In this document: piece by piece, positions 34,101 to 46,777 of the stretch
Numbering within the stretch: the stretch's first letter is position 1
How the letters are laid out: each line of letters starts with the position of its first letter
NCBI GenBank assembly: GCA_932294295.1
Contig: OW028584.1
Span: 4,265,407 to 4,329,406, forward strand
From: Alitta virens
Taxonomy: Eukaryota; Annelida; Polychaeta; Phyllodocida; Nereididae
DNA length: 64,000 bases
Reading direction: 5' to 3'
Translations under genes and position numbers: made by a program
Notes under the pieces: generated by a model
The model's database searches: none
Seen by the model: the letters and a program-made list of their open reading frames with translations, nothing else
Told to the model about the DNA's origin: nothing

Positions 34101-36270
34101 ATATGTGTCAGGAAAATGCATAAATATACAATATGTATATGTCAGGAAAAAAAAAGATAGAAAGATAGAAAAATGAAATGCAGGCCAAACAAAATTAAAG
34201 AGATCAATTACGCTAGTGATCTGCTGGTCTAGGTCTATTTGTTTATTATACCTTGCAATATCTAACTAGAGCGCATGGAAATGTGCACATGGTGCGTAGA
34301 GCGGAACAGCGTGATCTATTAAGTTAAGAGCAAGAAGCATATATTGTATAAACAATTGGAAAATATTCGCAGAAAACAATTAAACACCTTTTGACACGTA
34401 GAAATGCCAAGACATCCCATTCGGGTGAGTGTCATGCAAATGATTTGGCTGTCGCAAAGCGAGTATTTTCTATTATAATTTGCATCTCTCTTAATACCGC
34501 CTATGGCAACTCACCGCTCACCAGCTGTAGTCAAGTCACCGCCAAAGGCCTAGTCAGCTCACTGCCTGTTTTTAGAGATATAACTAGTCAAGTCACCACC
34601 CAAAATTTCGTTTAAACTACTGTAGTAGATCGTTTATGGTCTCCTGTCGTTTTCGTGGGTGAAGTCATGCACGTTGATCTCCACACTCTAAAGTGTGACT
34701 ATGCTCGCCAAATTATGCAGAGGTGTATGTTCGCTGGGGGCGCTGCGACAAGCTGATGCAGTACGCAGGTAGGGGCTGCCATTAGCCAGGAGGGATTCCT
34801 CCCGGTAGCGTGCGTGCGCATCCTAGGCTTTAGCATTGAAAACGCGTGGACCGGAACGTGTTCCCCGTTTACGCTTAGGCAGGTCCCAGCCAAGGGTGTA
34901 TGATGCAATGCTGACGACGTTTGTGGAGTAAATATTGGAGCTAAACAGCTGGAACTGGGCTTAAAAATGTAGCACTTTCAGTTGCCATCTGTACCAAATT
35001 TCTGTGCGACGAACAAGCTAAGCGCAATTCGATAGCAATCATGATAAGATTCAAACACGAGAGGGCAACACTGTATATTTCAGCATAACACAGTGGCGAC
35101 ACCTGGCGTTTAGTGGTGGCTTTGGCGGAGATACACGAAGATGAACGAGCGGCCAGCATGCACCCCATTGGATTAACATGTAAGTTAAAATTTACCGCCA
35201 GGAAATTGGAAGCATTACGCAAAATCACCAATCTAATATGGTGCGTAAGTAAGAATTCCCATAATGAGACTCAGTATTTGTCAGAGGGGCTAAAGATTTT
35301 AAGGTGCAAAATAGTTTACCTGTATTTAAAAAGAAAGTCAGGCAATATTTACTTAAAAAATTGAATGCAATACAATGCATACTGTATATGTACATATCAC
35401 ATGTCATAAATACAACAACATAATATGTAGAGCAGCTGTTAATTTCAAAATAAAATCTTTAATTGATTTATTAATCATTATTATATATTTTTTATAGTAT
35501 ATCTATTTGTTTTATCATTATACATATATGTAATTAAATTTCTTTTATTATTATAAAATAATTTATCATTTATACATGCATATAAACGGGCATAATATGC
35601 CAGTTGACATTATGTCCAGCAGGTTTGAAATAAAGAAAAAAAAATTGAATTGAAATATAGAGAATTATAACCTATGGTAGTCCTACAGCTACAACACTCA
35701 TATGAGGTCATTTATAAATTAATAAATCATACAGTTCACCATGTAGAAAAATATTGAAGTGCCTATCAAAGAAGAAATTGTAAAAGTGCATAAATAAAAC
35801 ATAAAATATTTTGCTAAATTTGTGTTGTAATTATAACTTCTATTATTTATTTACTATTTATTTTGGGGCAATTACTTGCCTGTCCACTGGGAATATTCAA
35901 TCATCATCTCTAGTGCCAGCTAATGTGCATATTTGATCAAGTACACATATGATGGTGCTTTGTGATTGGTTGCAAATGACATAGCTGCCTCTTAAAATGA
36001 GAAGCCAATTAAGGCAGTCAGTAGTCTTGGTATTAGTTAAAGTATAAGTGCTGCCATCGCTAGGCAATGTTACATATGTTGGCAAACGCCTGTGGGATAA
36101 CTAATTAAATAAAAACTTATGTCGTTATTTTAAATTATCCATAACTTGATAATTCATAACATATCACTTACTTATCTTCATATAGATATAGGAGTGCATT
36201 AAAAACCACATAATCATATAACTATTGTATAATATAGTATTCAGGATTATTTCATCAGACATCACTCAGG
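31200..36270. other. No confident gene
   Basis: Open frames here are short. A CpG-rich patch at 33065-33200 (gtggcgaaaatggacc, cgctgctgcgcgagtgcc) and another at 33440-33500 (taggtcgcggcgattttcg, actagcgccccttgc) stand out against the AT-rich background but show no splice-supported coding. The sequence at 34640-34920 is also comparatively GC-rich. Confidence 0.45.
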
Positions 36271-36278
36271 AACCTTAC

Positions 36279-36374
36279 CATAAATTCAGGGTCTTCTTTC
36301 GCAGACTTCTCAGTTGATCTGAAGTTCCATATGATTCAAGTGTCTGTCCAATGCAGTAATATTGCCACTTCTCG
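36279..36374 (-). CDS. Isolated candidate exon (EKWQYYCIGQTLESYG...)
   Basis: A 96-nt segment between a strong acceptor (ttctttctttcag) and a strong donor (ttatg/gtaagg) on the minus strand. One frame is fully open: EKWQYYCIGQTLESYGTSDQ followed by LRSLRKKTLNL. The frame predicted by a phase-0 upstream exon has a TGA, so the link to the exon at 36749-36842 needs an indel or another exon. The pattern (small, basic, Leu-spaced) is loosely SAP-like, but I do not assign a family. Confidence 0.4.
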
Positions 36375-36469
36375 CTGAAAGAAAGAATACAGACAATTGG
36401 TTGTTTTTGCTTGTTTTTACTCTTCATGAGCTATATCCCAGCTGGATGTTGATCACTTGACATTAAATT

Positions 36470-36605
36470 GGAGGTGCCTTGTACTCTAGGTCTTTGCTGA
36501 GGCAAGTGAAAGATCCCACCCATTGGGAAAATGTGTGAAATGTTGTGGACTCCAAGCCTTATCATCTCATCATTATGTCTGCACCTGGCAACTCGTCACA
36601 TGACT
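36470..36605 (+). repeat. Dispersed repeat family R1, copy 2
   Basis: It matches 8080-8225 block by block: ccttgtactctaggtctttg, gctgaggcaagtgaaagatc, tcatcattatgtctgc. Confidence 0.65.
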
Positions 36606-36748
36606 TGAATAAGCTTAAGTAGCATTGATTTATTGAACATTTATACCAATTTATAAAGTATTTCATATGCTGAATTCTGGGGTGGTCTTACAGTTAAGTC
36701 TTTACTTAGTATTAAACTACAAAAGGATTTACTTTTAAATTTTTTTAC

Positions 36749-36842
36749 CATAAAGTGCAAGGCTTCAGGTTGCAGTTGGTTCAACATTCCTTCGATGAAT
36801 GTGCCATCATCTGTTTGGAGAGTTTCCACTTTGTCTCGAATC
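36749..36842 (-). CDS. Isolated candidate exon (VIRDKVETLQTDDGTFIEGM...)
   Basis: A minus-strand stretch with a pyrimidine-rich run ending gtgaaag upstream and a donor tttatg/gtaaaa. It is open in a frame reading VIRDKVETLQTDDGTFIEGM then LNQLQPEALHFM, a helical, acidic segment with clear coding character. It lies 375 bp upstream of the candidate exon at 36279-36374 on the same strand. Probably both belong to one unrecognised gene or gene remnant. Confidence 0.4.
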
Positions 36843-37020
36843 ACTTTCACATGAAAGGAAAACATAGGACAATTTTTTAAGGCAGAAAAACATTGATATT
36901 TACGAAATGAAAGGCAAATTATCTAAATTACAAGCTTCTATTGTTCAATATGTACCTAATAATTCTATCCCATATCACAATATGCTTACAGTTTCATCTT
37001 AAACTTAGTGGAATGGTATA

Positions 37021-37085
37021 TAGTCGACCATCGTTAATCCGAACACCTTGGTCTCAAGCCATTCAACCGGATTAACGATGGATTT
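37021..37085 (+). mobile_element. Tigger-like terminal fragment
   Basis: tagtcgaccatcgttaatcc lies next to tata. It resembles the cagtcgaccctcgttaatcc terminus seen at 45900-45919. ccatcgttaatccg (37028-37041) is repeated inverted at 37068-37081, so this is a short hairpin-like remnant. Confidence 0.55.
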
Positions 37086-37194
37086 AGGTTACCGAATTTA
37101 GTGGCGCCCCTAGCGGCTGTTTTCGGAACTAACGATAGTGGCGACCTCTGGTGTTTTAATAGTCACTACCACGTGGGGTGGGAGGCCTGAGATT

Positions 37195-37312
37195 ATCTAT
37201 CTATCTATTAAATCTATCTATATATCTACTATATATCTAATCCATCGATCTATCTATCTATCTATCTATCTATCTACTATCTATTTACTATCTATCTACT
37301 ATCTTTCTGTCA
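37195..37312. repeat. CTAT microsatellite
   Basis: tatctatctatc units with ctac interruptions. Confidence 0.95.
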
Positions 37313-38029
37313 ATCCATCTTAGATTAATAGGATGGATTTGAGTGTAATCGGTATAATTTGAAAGGAAAAAAAATGAAGAATTATAATAAAAATGGCAAT
37401 ATTATTTGTAAAATATGTGTGTAAAATATTTGAGCATTTATGGCTTTTAGTGATGTTGAAGGGCCCGAACTGATAAATTGGTTTTTTTGCAGAGGAAAAA
37501 TAAGGAATCACTCTATCTCTATCAGCTGCCAGAACTGTCTGAACACTACATCATCACTTCAATTTTTTATGCCAAATTGTGGACAATCTGAGCATAGTTG
37601 TGAGCTATTATAACCTCCTCAAATGTTAATATCTGTAAATTGAGTTGCAGACAACATTTTACTGCCATGCTTGATGGCGCTACACACAAACAAGTAGTTC
37701 CATGTTCACTAATTGTGATTTCATAAAATAAAAATTCATTGATATATATATATCAACATAATTATGTGCCATTCAAATCCATGAATGAAGAAATGAGCAT
37801 CTAAGGCAAGGCATTTTCATTGACGACCCAACAAGGTTATTGAGTGCGTATAGGAATTACACTGTGGTCCAAATTGGTCCAAATTAAGAAGAGCGGTTTC
37901 ACAACATAGGGAAATCCTGCCAAAACTTGTTTTAACTTGCGCTTTTGAAACAATATATATTGAAGAACAGCTATAAATGGCACACAGGCCTCTCAAAATG
38001 ATTTTTACAAATCGTCCATAAAGCCAATG

Positions 38030-38215
38030 ATTGTTGGTCAAGTCGTCAACAGGCACAGTCGTCATCTGGTGAAGGCGTCCCCAAAAAAGTGAAGTCGTCC
38101 CTATTAGTTAGTAAACTCGTCAAAATTCCATAAATTCGTCACAATCAAACAAAGTGGTCAGCTTTCTTAGTTAAGTCGTCATCTAAGCTAGCAGAGTCGT
38201 AATCAAAGTTGGTAA
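38030..38215 (+). repeat. Degenerate array of gtcgtc-containing units
   Basis: aagtcgtc, gcgtcc, actcgtc, attcgtc and agtcgtc motifs occur about every 20 bases. On the minus strand this gives scattered Asp-Asp pairs in broken frames (SLDDDLTKKADHF). Either an old minisatellite or a decayed acidic repeat; stops in all frames rule out an intact gene. Confidence 0.45.
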
Positions 38216-38379
38216 ACTCTTCAACAAACATGGTCATGTTGTCATCATTAATTAATGAGAAATTCTCTTTTATCTGACTCTCTATATCAGTTTGAATAGC
38301 AATTAGGGATAACCAATTATTGCGATCATACATGTATTGTAGTACCCCATGAGTGTACAACGAATACTAGTCAAAAAAT

Positions 38380-40230
38380 CCTATGTCCGAAACCGAAACA
38401 TCCGAAAAACTCCAAACGTTTGAAAAATAACCGAAAAGTCTGATTGCATATTTAGATCGATATACAACATTACAGTTCAGATTTATCATAGATACTTATT
38501 GTTGCTTAAATGTTAAGTGCAATTGATTAATCAGTCAACTTGAGAGCAATGATAGCAATTGTAATGGATGATTACACCAGTGGTGTAGGCCTACGTCTCA
38601 TTGCAATTAATAATAATTATAAGACAGACCAATTAAAGAATATGTGTGAAGTGAAGTACAAAATAAATATATTATTATGCCACGGTTTTTTGATCTTATG
38701 TTTCTCGGAACTTTCTCGGACTGCTTTTCATGAGATGGTCGGTCGGAAAATAAAAAACAAATCCCGCAAACTTTTTTTTTTTCATAAATTTACACAGGTG
38801 ATGTGATACTTTGAGATGCAATACACATATATGAGCGGCACTGCAAAAGTTTGGCCGGCGGTGTCGAGAAACGAAAGATCAAAAAACCGTCGCCTTATGA
38901 AGATATGCAATTATTCTACAGATATTCCTATTGGTTATATGTGATTTACAAATCTGCTTTTAATGGTCATAAATTTCTGTGATTTGATGTCATCTGATGA
39001 TTATTATATATTTTTCGATTTTACATACGTCACTTGTACCAATTCCATGTTTACATATATAGATATTTTATGACAATTGTATTACCGGATTACATTGTAA
39101 TTATTAAGAGTTTTAATGACACACCCACACATGCACAAATACAAAGAGGCTGATATTTTATCCTGATTTTTTATTAAAATTATGAAAAATTATTATCTTC
39201 ACATAACTATATCAAAATTTTCCAAACAAATAAGATTCATATTTTTCAATGTGTTATTATATATACATATATATTCTAAATGCTTTAACATTTCTGTTGT
39301 GGGTTTACAGGAGCTCGCAAACAACACAACACCCTTGACCATACATGCTAGCAACTAAAATTAAGTAAACCTGCACACCTTAAAACCATGGAGACAAGAG
39401 TCTACTCTTTTCTCCAAAACTAAACATATATATATATTCATCTATAATTTCTATCAGGTCAAACTTTAGCTAGTACTTGAGATTTGCTTTTTTCGACCTA
39501 TATATACTCAATTAAATGTGCAAATTTTTTTTTCTAATTGATTCTTATGTTGTTCTAAGCCTCTTTAAACTTTCACTAGTAATAAATTTATATCAGAATA
39601 TCCCCAAAATATATTAATTAAATAATTAGTTTTTTGCTCTGTGAAACCATTACTATTGCCACTTAGAAATTGCTAGAAATTAAGTTTTTGTTCGAGTGAT
39701 TTGGCAGAGAAATTTAGGAAAAATCGTTCTTTTATTTTGGTGATAGTATATGTTTACACCAAATTGCCATATAACTTGGTATTCAACTAGGCCTATTCAT
39801 GAAAGATAAATTTTGTCTTATTCCAGTCTTCCTGAAGTTCAAGTGTCCTTTGCCGGACCAAATGTAAAAATGAGCCCCTGTCTTTATGAAATATCATTGT
39901 AAAGTAGGTTGTCTTTTGCCGGACCGAATGAAATTTTGCTGGTCAGGTCCGGCGGTCGGAAGATCTTCGGGAAGACTGTTATTCTGAGCATTCAGAATCT
40001 GTTTGAATTTTTGAAAAAAACATTAATTGGAAGTGAAGTTATTAGTAAAACCGTATTTGTTGACAAGTTTACATGTATGTTGACGAGATTGCTGTAGACC
40101 GTCCAAATTTCAACAAGCGACAAACTTGAATGATGTTTTGGGGTAATCAGGGCTTGTTTCTGATATTTGCCACTCTAAATTAATAAATGCTTTGCTTGTA
40201 CTGATTAACACATTTTACAGCTTAAATCAT
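38380..40230. other. No gene seen
   Basis: AT-rich. The pieces ccgaaaccgaaacatccg (38391) and gtcttttgccggaccgaatg (39910) look like fragments of dispersed repeats; nothing coding is supported. Confidence 0.45.
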
Positions 40231-40249
40231 TTTTCGGGTTATTTAATGC

Positions 40250-40710
40250 TTGTGGTTGGATCAATCCTTGTATATAAAAGATCCCATTGCTGCACAAGTG
40301 CTTCTAGCACCAAATGACCCAGACTGCAGTATAAAAAACTCCAGACGTAGTGGACAGGCCAGACATTTGACTGGAGTGACAGACACACTTACTGACAACC
40401 CTGTGATAACTATGCAGACAGCAGACACTGATGACACTGTGACTGCCACACCAACTGAACATGACCTACCGACAATATCACACAAAAGGAAGGCTATATG
40501 TAAGGGGAAAGGGAAGGGGGGCTTGGGAAAATTAAAGTCTAAGGTAACCACAAGGACTGATAGACCGACTCTGACAAACAATGACATCAAATGCAAAAAA
40601 TGTAATAAGCCTGAGGCTGAGGGTATTGACATCACGAACCAATCTGGGTAGGCTGCGATAGTTGTGATGAATATTGGGTGCATTTGCACTGCCTTGAGAT
40701 CATTGTAAGA
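40250..40710 (+). pseudogene. PHD-finger relic, probably transposon-derived
   Basis: An open frame rich in Thr, Asp and Lys contains a basic GKGKGGLGKLK stretch, then CKKCNKPEAEGIDI, and stops at TAG (40649). One base out of frame, directly over the stop, the sequence reads WVGCDSCDEYWVHLHC. The two parts together give the C-x2-C ... W-x-GCD-x-CD ... W-x-H-x2-C pattern of a PHD finger. Such fingers end many pogo/Tigger transposases and sit in some LINE ORF1 proteins of invertebrates, so this is most likely the C-terminal relic of a mobile element. No transposase core is seen upstream. The frame break makes it non-functional as printed. Confidence 0.6.
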
Positions 40711-40719
40711 TAAGATGAG

Positions 40720-41430
40720 TCAACATGTTAATCATGAACTCACTTGAAAATAATACAAAGGTGCATATTAACTAACAATTTAGAATCCAACTACATTGTA
40801 GGGGAGACAATCACTCAATTGACAGATTAGGCTTTCGGTCGAGGTTTAGAATTGTCACACTACTGATAACTTTTGTCGCCCACTGTAAGATCCCAACGAG
40901 CAATTAGTGCCAATCAATACCAAGTTTCAGAATTTCTGCATTTTCTCACCTCTTGTCAGTAAGCACATGACGGTGTGACGTATTGGCGTGAATATTTTTG
41001 ACAGCTGAGTTGAGAATTGAAATTGTTTATAATTATAACAGCCTGGGAATGGAGTTACAATAAATGACATAATAGGTCTTCAAAGTAATGTATTTTACAT
41101 TACATAGGCCTACATGAGTTAAAGTATGTCTGCAATTAGTCAAATTGTCTGTTATATGATAACTAGCATATTGTCATGAAATTGTTGAGTAAACTATATA
41201 AATTCCCATTAAATACAATTGTCAATGGAAATTAAATTATAATATTTGCACTTTTCATTGCAAAAAAAATAATTGATTTTTTTCTTAAACTTAAAAATGT
41301 TTATAATTTAACATTAATGTTATTCATGCTTTGCAGGTGGCGTAGAATAACATGCATATACCTTATTTATTCTCTGGAAATGGTTGCAATTGGCAAATCA
41401 TTGATATGGAAATTTAAGGCAGTAATGGTT
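40720..41430. other. No gene seen
   Basis: AT-rich sequence without a supported feature. Confidence 0.5.
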
Positions 41431-41439
41431 GAACAAACC

Positions 41440-41760
41440 AGTACAGTGGCGTTCAAACTGTCACCTATATAGACCTACGTCTGACCACGGATGGCGAAAA
41501 TGGTCTATACATGCTCACTCATGGGTCTGTTAATCACGTATGAATGCTTTCTACGAGCATACGTGGGGCAGTCATAGATTTCTCGGCGGACGTCTGTCAA
41601 ACGGTCGCCGGATGTCCGTCGCCGAGCATCCATGAGGCACTCGTAGATCGCTCATAGATTGTCCATAGATCTGACTATGTATGGCCAAGTGTGGCCAAAT
41701 ATGGCCACGAACGTAAGTAGAACATATCTAGAACATACGTAGAAAAAGAGGCGAATATAC
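41440..41760 (+). repeat. Dispersed repeat family R2, copy 2
   Basis: It shares cgtggggcagtcatagat, gcggacgtctgtcaaacg, gatgtccgtcgccgagcat and gaggcactcgtagatcgctc with the copies at 18955 and 43330. Confidence 0.7.
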
Positions 41761-43329
41761 ACTTATGGTAAGTTAATGTGACAATACATGATCAAGCATT
41801 TAACATATATGTTTAAGGCTATGAGAATGCAAGAATGGAAGTTAAGGATGCAATACCTTCATATTTTTTTGTAATTTCCTGAACTCTTTGCAGAGTTGGC
41901 CTGGCATAACATAATGGCATTTGAGTATAACTGCTAAATTCGACATCTTTTAAGGACTGATTTTGATGAAACCTAACTGGCACAGTACATATTTTGATTC
42001 CTGGTGCTTGAACTGTGACACAACAACTACTAAATGACGTACAGGCATGTAAGATATGCACGGTGCTGCACTCTTTTCCAATTTCTTAGTTTTTCTTCAG
42101 TTATTAAATTCTGAGCCAATTTTGCTTGAGTTGGATTGAGATTATATACTATTGAAATAATATAGTAAGTAGTTAACTGAAAGTGATTTCTGAAAAACTG
42201 CATATGCGAGTTCATCAAGGTTTATTGATATTAGACATTTATCCAAAATTAAGCCTTGCAAGTTGCATTCTTTGCTACGCCTTTGCTCCTTCGCTTTGTG
42301 CCTAGTCTCGCGATCACGCGAGACGTCCGTATTATGTCATCAAGGGAATCCCCCAGTGGGGGATGCCCACCCTCGCCATCAACTTGCAGCATGCTCGCTT
42401 CAAAACTGGAATATCTTCACAACTAAACGTCGTAGGCGATGGTTTTTATATCTACTTTTTGGCCAAAGCATTTTCTGTTCTGTCCATCTCATTGCAACTC
42501 CGTCATTTGTACAAATATTGCCCAAAATTCCACAGCAAAATAATTACTGATTGCTATTGAATTTACCTATTTTATAACAGTCAATAACAGTGAGTATTTG
42601 TTTATCCCCTTTACCCTTATTTCCTTATAAAAATCTATTTATTCATTATTTCAGGCCCATGCTTGCTCAGTCAACTTAAGAAACATCTATATCTGGCCCC
42701 CCCCCCCCGCCTTCATTTCAATCCCTTTTAGACCTCTATGCTGCATTAATTGTTTTCTGGCCTATTGCAATTCTATATTCCGTACTAATGCCTGCCAACT
42801 TGACTTTCTTTACCTGAGCTGAGCTCTGCGCTTCCCATGTGCATTCTAGTTTTAAAATGATTTTCAGAAATATTACCATTGTCAATCAGAGAAGCTGTAC
42901 ATGCATGAAAGAATGGATGCTGAGAATTCTTAGCTTTGTCAACAATAGGTTCAGGTGCATGCATCATTGAGAAAGTATTATGTATCAAAACAATATAATA
43001 ATAATTCCGAAGAGATCCCACTAGTGTACATGTGATTATTCAGTTCATGGGTTCTTAAACACTTGCTACATGCATTTTAGAAAATGGGTACGTATGTGAA
43101 TTTTTTCATGTTGAGTCAAGTCACCAAGGGATGATTTTCGAAATGAATATTGTACCATCTATGGGCACAAATCCTATACCTTTTGAACCTAATTCGCCAC
43201 TCAGCAAATCATCAGCGTCAATTTATGTGACCTAATTTTGGCTGGCCGATCAGAGTATCTTCCTAGAGTGCAGTTACTGATTGTGCCCCCTATTGATTAT
43301 GTATTCGGTGATTACTTAGAACTCTAAAG

Positions 43330-43870
43330 GGGCATTCACATTATCACGGATAAGACCTACATATGACGATGGTTGGAATTTTTTTATACTCTTGCTTATA
43401 CTTGTCTATACGTGATACGCCCGCCGAGCGTTTATGTGTACTCACGCTAATTTGTAGATCACTCCTGGTTGCGCTTGACCACTCACGTACATACTTGGGG
43501 AGGGCAAAAATTTAGACATGTTTAAAACTTTGGCGGACGTTCTACGAGTGAATTGTTTATATTAGTTACATAACTTGCTCAAGAGTCTGTCGGCGAGCAT
43601 CCTACGTATGTCCTATGTACGTCCTAAGTATGTCCTAAGTATGTCTTACGTACTTTCTACATATATTCTACGTACATTCTACGTACATTCTACCTATCTT
43701 CCACATACATCCGTGGCCATACGTAGCCACTGTTCATCATGTATATACTAGCCATCCACTCGCGTCCACTCGTAGAACGATCGTAAAACACTCAGCAGAC
43801 GTCCGTCGCCTGCCCGTCGTCTTCCGTGTGAGTGATCTACGAGCGGTTTTCGAGTGCCTCACATAAGCCT
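43330..43870 (+). repeat. Dispersed repeat family R2, copy 3
   Basis: It begins aggggcattcacattatcac and ggataagacctacatatgac. It includes a run of about nine tacgtatgtcc/tacgtacattc units (43600-43700), and ends tccactcgcgtccactcgt, gacgtccgtcgcctgcccgt and gtcttccgtgtgagtgatct. The element is tandemly reiterated inside, which may explain its variable length. Confidence 0.7.
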
Positions 43871-44518
43871 CACATATGCTTGGTGATGTGCCTTGTAGTT
43901 TGGATTGCTGGCAGTTGCACTTTGACTACGACTTTGTGCAAATACTGTTCAAAAATTTATTGATTTAAGAACGGAACAAATTTGTCAATAACCAGTAAAT
44001 AAAATGGCACATCTCAGATGAATCAAATGCTGCAACCTTCATTACATCTTCATGAAGAAAATTTTTACTTGCTGCTATTTTCAAGTTCTCTGTGCAGACA
44101 GAGACTTCATTTAACATCATTTGTGTGAAGTGATGCTTGTCAGATATCTATGTTTAAACTAGTCATAGTGCTTATACAGTCAACATGCGCAAGTAAAACT
44201 CAAATGCACCACAGCCACCACCTGTTATAATTTGAATGATTTGACTTCCACAAACTTTTATGATTCAATAAGAAAGTCTTTAGAAATAAATGTTCCTACA
44301 ACTGTATATGGTTCGATTTGTGTTTCAGTGTAGGCAAGTTCTACTTGGCAAGGCTTACTGTACATTGAATATGACAGTAAAATGTAAATGTATGACTTCT
44401 TATATACTACCCATAGGTGGCCTTAGAAATTGCTTAGCTTAAACAGCATGTAAATTTCATTAACATGGCCTGGGTTTACCTTATATCTTGTGTAAAAGGG
44501 TACAAGAAAATTTTTGCC

Positions 44519-44735
44519 AGTCAACCCTGAGATGCGCCAACTTGGCGACATCCAACCTGTCGACAACTAACCAGGCAACAGTGAACTCGGTTACATGATG
44601 GGCAACTGCCGAGGTGCCCATGACACAATTCACACAACCCTTTTTTTTAGCGTTTTGATGGGTTATCACTGTCCCGTGCACTATCAAAACAGTTTGTCAA
44701 CGTTGTCGCCGGTTTAGCTTGTCGCCAGGTTGACT
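44519..44735. mobile_element. MITE-like element with agtcaacc ends
   Basis: The left end is cagtcaaccctgagatgcgc then cttggcgac. The right end on the other strand starts agtcaacctggcgacaagct. About 215 bp with short inverted ends and no coding content. Confidence 0.5.
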
Positions 44736-45639
44736 ACTCACCCAAGAAAATATATGAAATGTTGTGGTAAAGGCACTATACTGACTGTCCATAAATTTCA
44801 TAAATGGCCACTGAAAATGCAGAGTCCTGATATTGCATGTGAATTTCATCAACGCCCCTAGTAGATAAAAAATTTAATTAAAAAAATATATATGGTCACT
44901 TTAAAATGCTTAGTTATGATATAGCATGTGAATGTTGAAAGTTCAACATTTTTATTCATCATATATGAGAGAAGATCATGGAAATTATTGTGTTGTATGA
45001 GTCATAGATGACAGGAGATCCTGCAAGGCATCTTTCTGATGCTGCTCTCGTACGATCACCCTGACAAATACATTTTGAATTGTTGACATTGATTTGAATC
45101 TTTAGTCCAAGTTTGAATGTTACAAAATATTTCTTTTCTTTAGATTTGGATAATATATGAAAATATTAAGAAACAATATTTTAGAGATATGTAAGAAAAA
45201 AAGTGTGACTCATGCAGTGGTCCTTTTCTTATTTTACCATGCTTATGTAAGCAATCTTTAAGAGGCCTTTATGTGAACATTAACATCAATAAACATTGGT
45301 TCAGACAAAGTCTAGCTGGCTTACATGATTGCAGTCCCACTGCGAAACTAAATTGTGATAAGAAGACAAACAGTGACCTCATCTCAGTTTCGTAACTAGT
45401 TATTGTCAGATTCTAGCTTTTTTACTTCTTATGGAAGTTTGAGCTTGCCTTGACTTTAAGTAAAGCAACAAGTGTGGTCAGCTTGAATCATAACAATATA
45501 AAATTGATAAATATCATTGTGCAGTGGTTGACTTGTAATAATAATAATACTATGCATGTAGATCTGTAAATTGCTATCAAGTATTGGAGTTAATAAAACT
45601 TTTTTAACCCTGCTAACGCGGCCTTATTGCAATGAGATG

Positions 45640-45919
45640 AAGGTTCAATTCAGAAGTGAGACTTCCAATTCATTGGGTTATTAATTGCTATTCAAACACA
45701 TTGAAAACAAAGCAATGAGGTAGATAGAACGTTTGGATTAATGAATTGCTTAAGCATAGGAAAAAGCCATTCTGTGCCCAAAATGACCGTTCAGATTCGG
45801 AAACCGTGGGATTTGGTTTAACGAGTCCAATTAGCATTGTGGAGAACCGTTCCCAAGCATTTTTGTTCGGATGGCATGTGATTCGGTTTAACGAATTTCG
45901 GATTAACGAGGGTCGACTG
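45640..45919 (-). mobile_element. Tigger/pogo-like non-autonomous element, copy 1
   Basis: On the minus strand it starts cagtcgaccctcgttaatcc, next to a TA dinucleotide at 45920-45921. It continues gaaattcgttaaaccgaatc, gcttgggaacggttctccac and aatgctaattggactcgt. The terminus and TA target are those of the pogo/Tigger superfamily. About 270 bp align with 51921-52250. No transposase remains. Confidence 0.75.
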
Positions 45920-46777
45920 TATTAGGAGTAGGGCCTAAAATAACTCCAGTTTTCATTACAGACTCAAGTACAGGGGAACCCCATCAGCCAAAGCGGTTGT
46001 ATCATTATTGATATTGACAAGTCACTTGTCACATGCATGTAACAATATGGAAAATAATTTTCTTTCAGGAAAAAAAGCCCCAGAAAAATTCATCACATGC
46101 TCACTTTGACAGTACTACTAAAATTATAATTATCATTACCATTAACATTTTAACAACTAGTCCTACCTGAAATGGTTGGGTTCTATACCAAATAACATTT
46201 ACTAATTCACTGCAAGCACATTGTTTCAGTAAACCAATTAATTTATGATACTGTAAACCCATAAATTTTTGTTAAATAACTGCACCTCAGGTTAAAGTTT
46301 ACTATTTTCATCAAAACTATAGATTATATAGATGAAATTATGTCTTACCTAGAAATGTTGGTATCTCCAAAATTCAAAATCATTAGGTCCACCAAAAGCA
46401 CCTGCTTATGTCCATAAGATTATCAAGTGCGTCATTAACACAAGAGTGCCACCTCAAACCTGATGAACACATCTGGTAAGTTAATTAAACATTATAATTA
46501 CAGACATAGCTAGACAGCGGCAACCACTGTTACACCATGCATGACACTTCAGGATCAATACTTCCGGTGAAGCATCGAAGAACCATTTCATAGAAATGCA
46601 TTTATTCTTCAATCAGGTTTTGTATTTCTGTTGCTGATGACTGCACATTGCTGGCCCTTGAGTTTTTGGTTATCAGTGTAACATGGACAACTGGCCTCCT
46701 CCAAAGCAAATTGCTGGAGTAGCCACTTGGTGTGAAAAAACATTCTGCTTGACATAATAAAGTGAGTAATTGAATAT

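Noticed and set aside
40261..40689. 142-codon minus-strand frame
   Set aside because: It is the shadow of the plus-strand PHD relic; it has no motif of its own.
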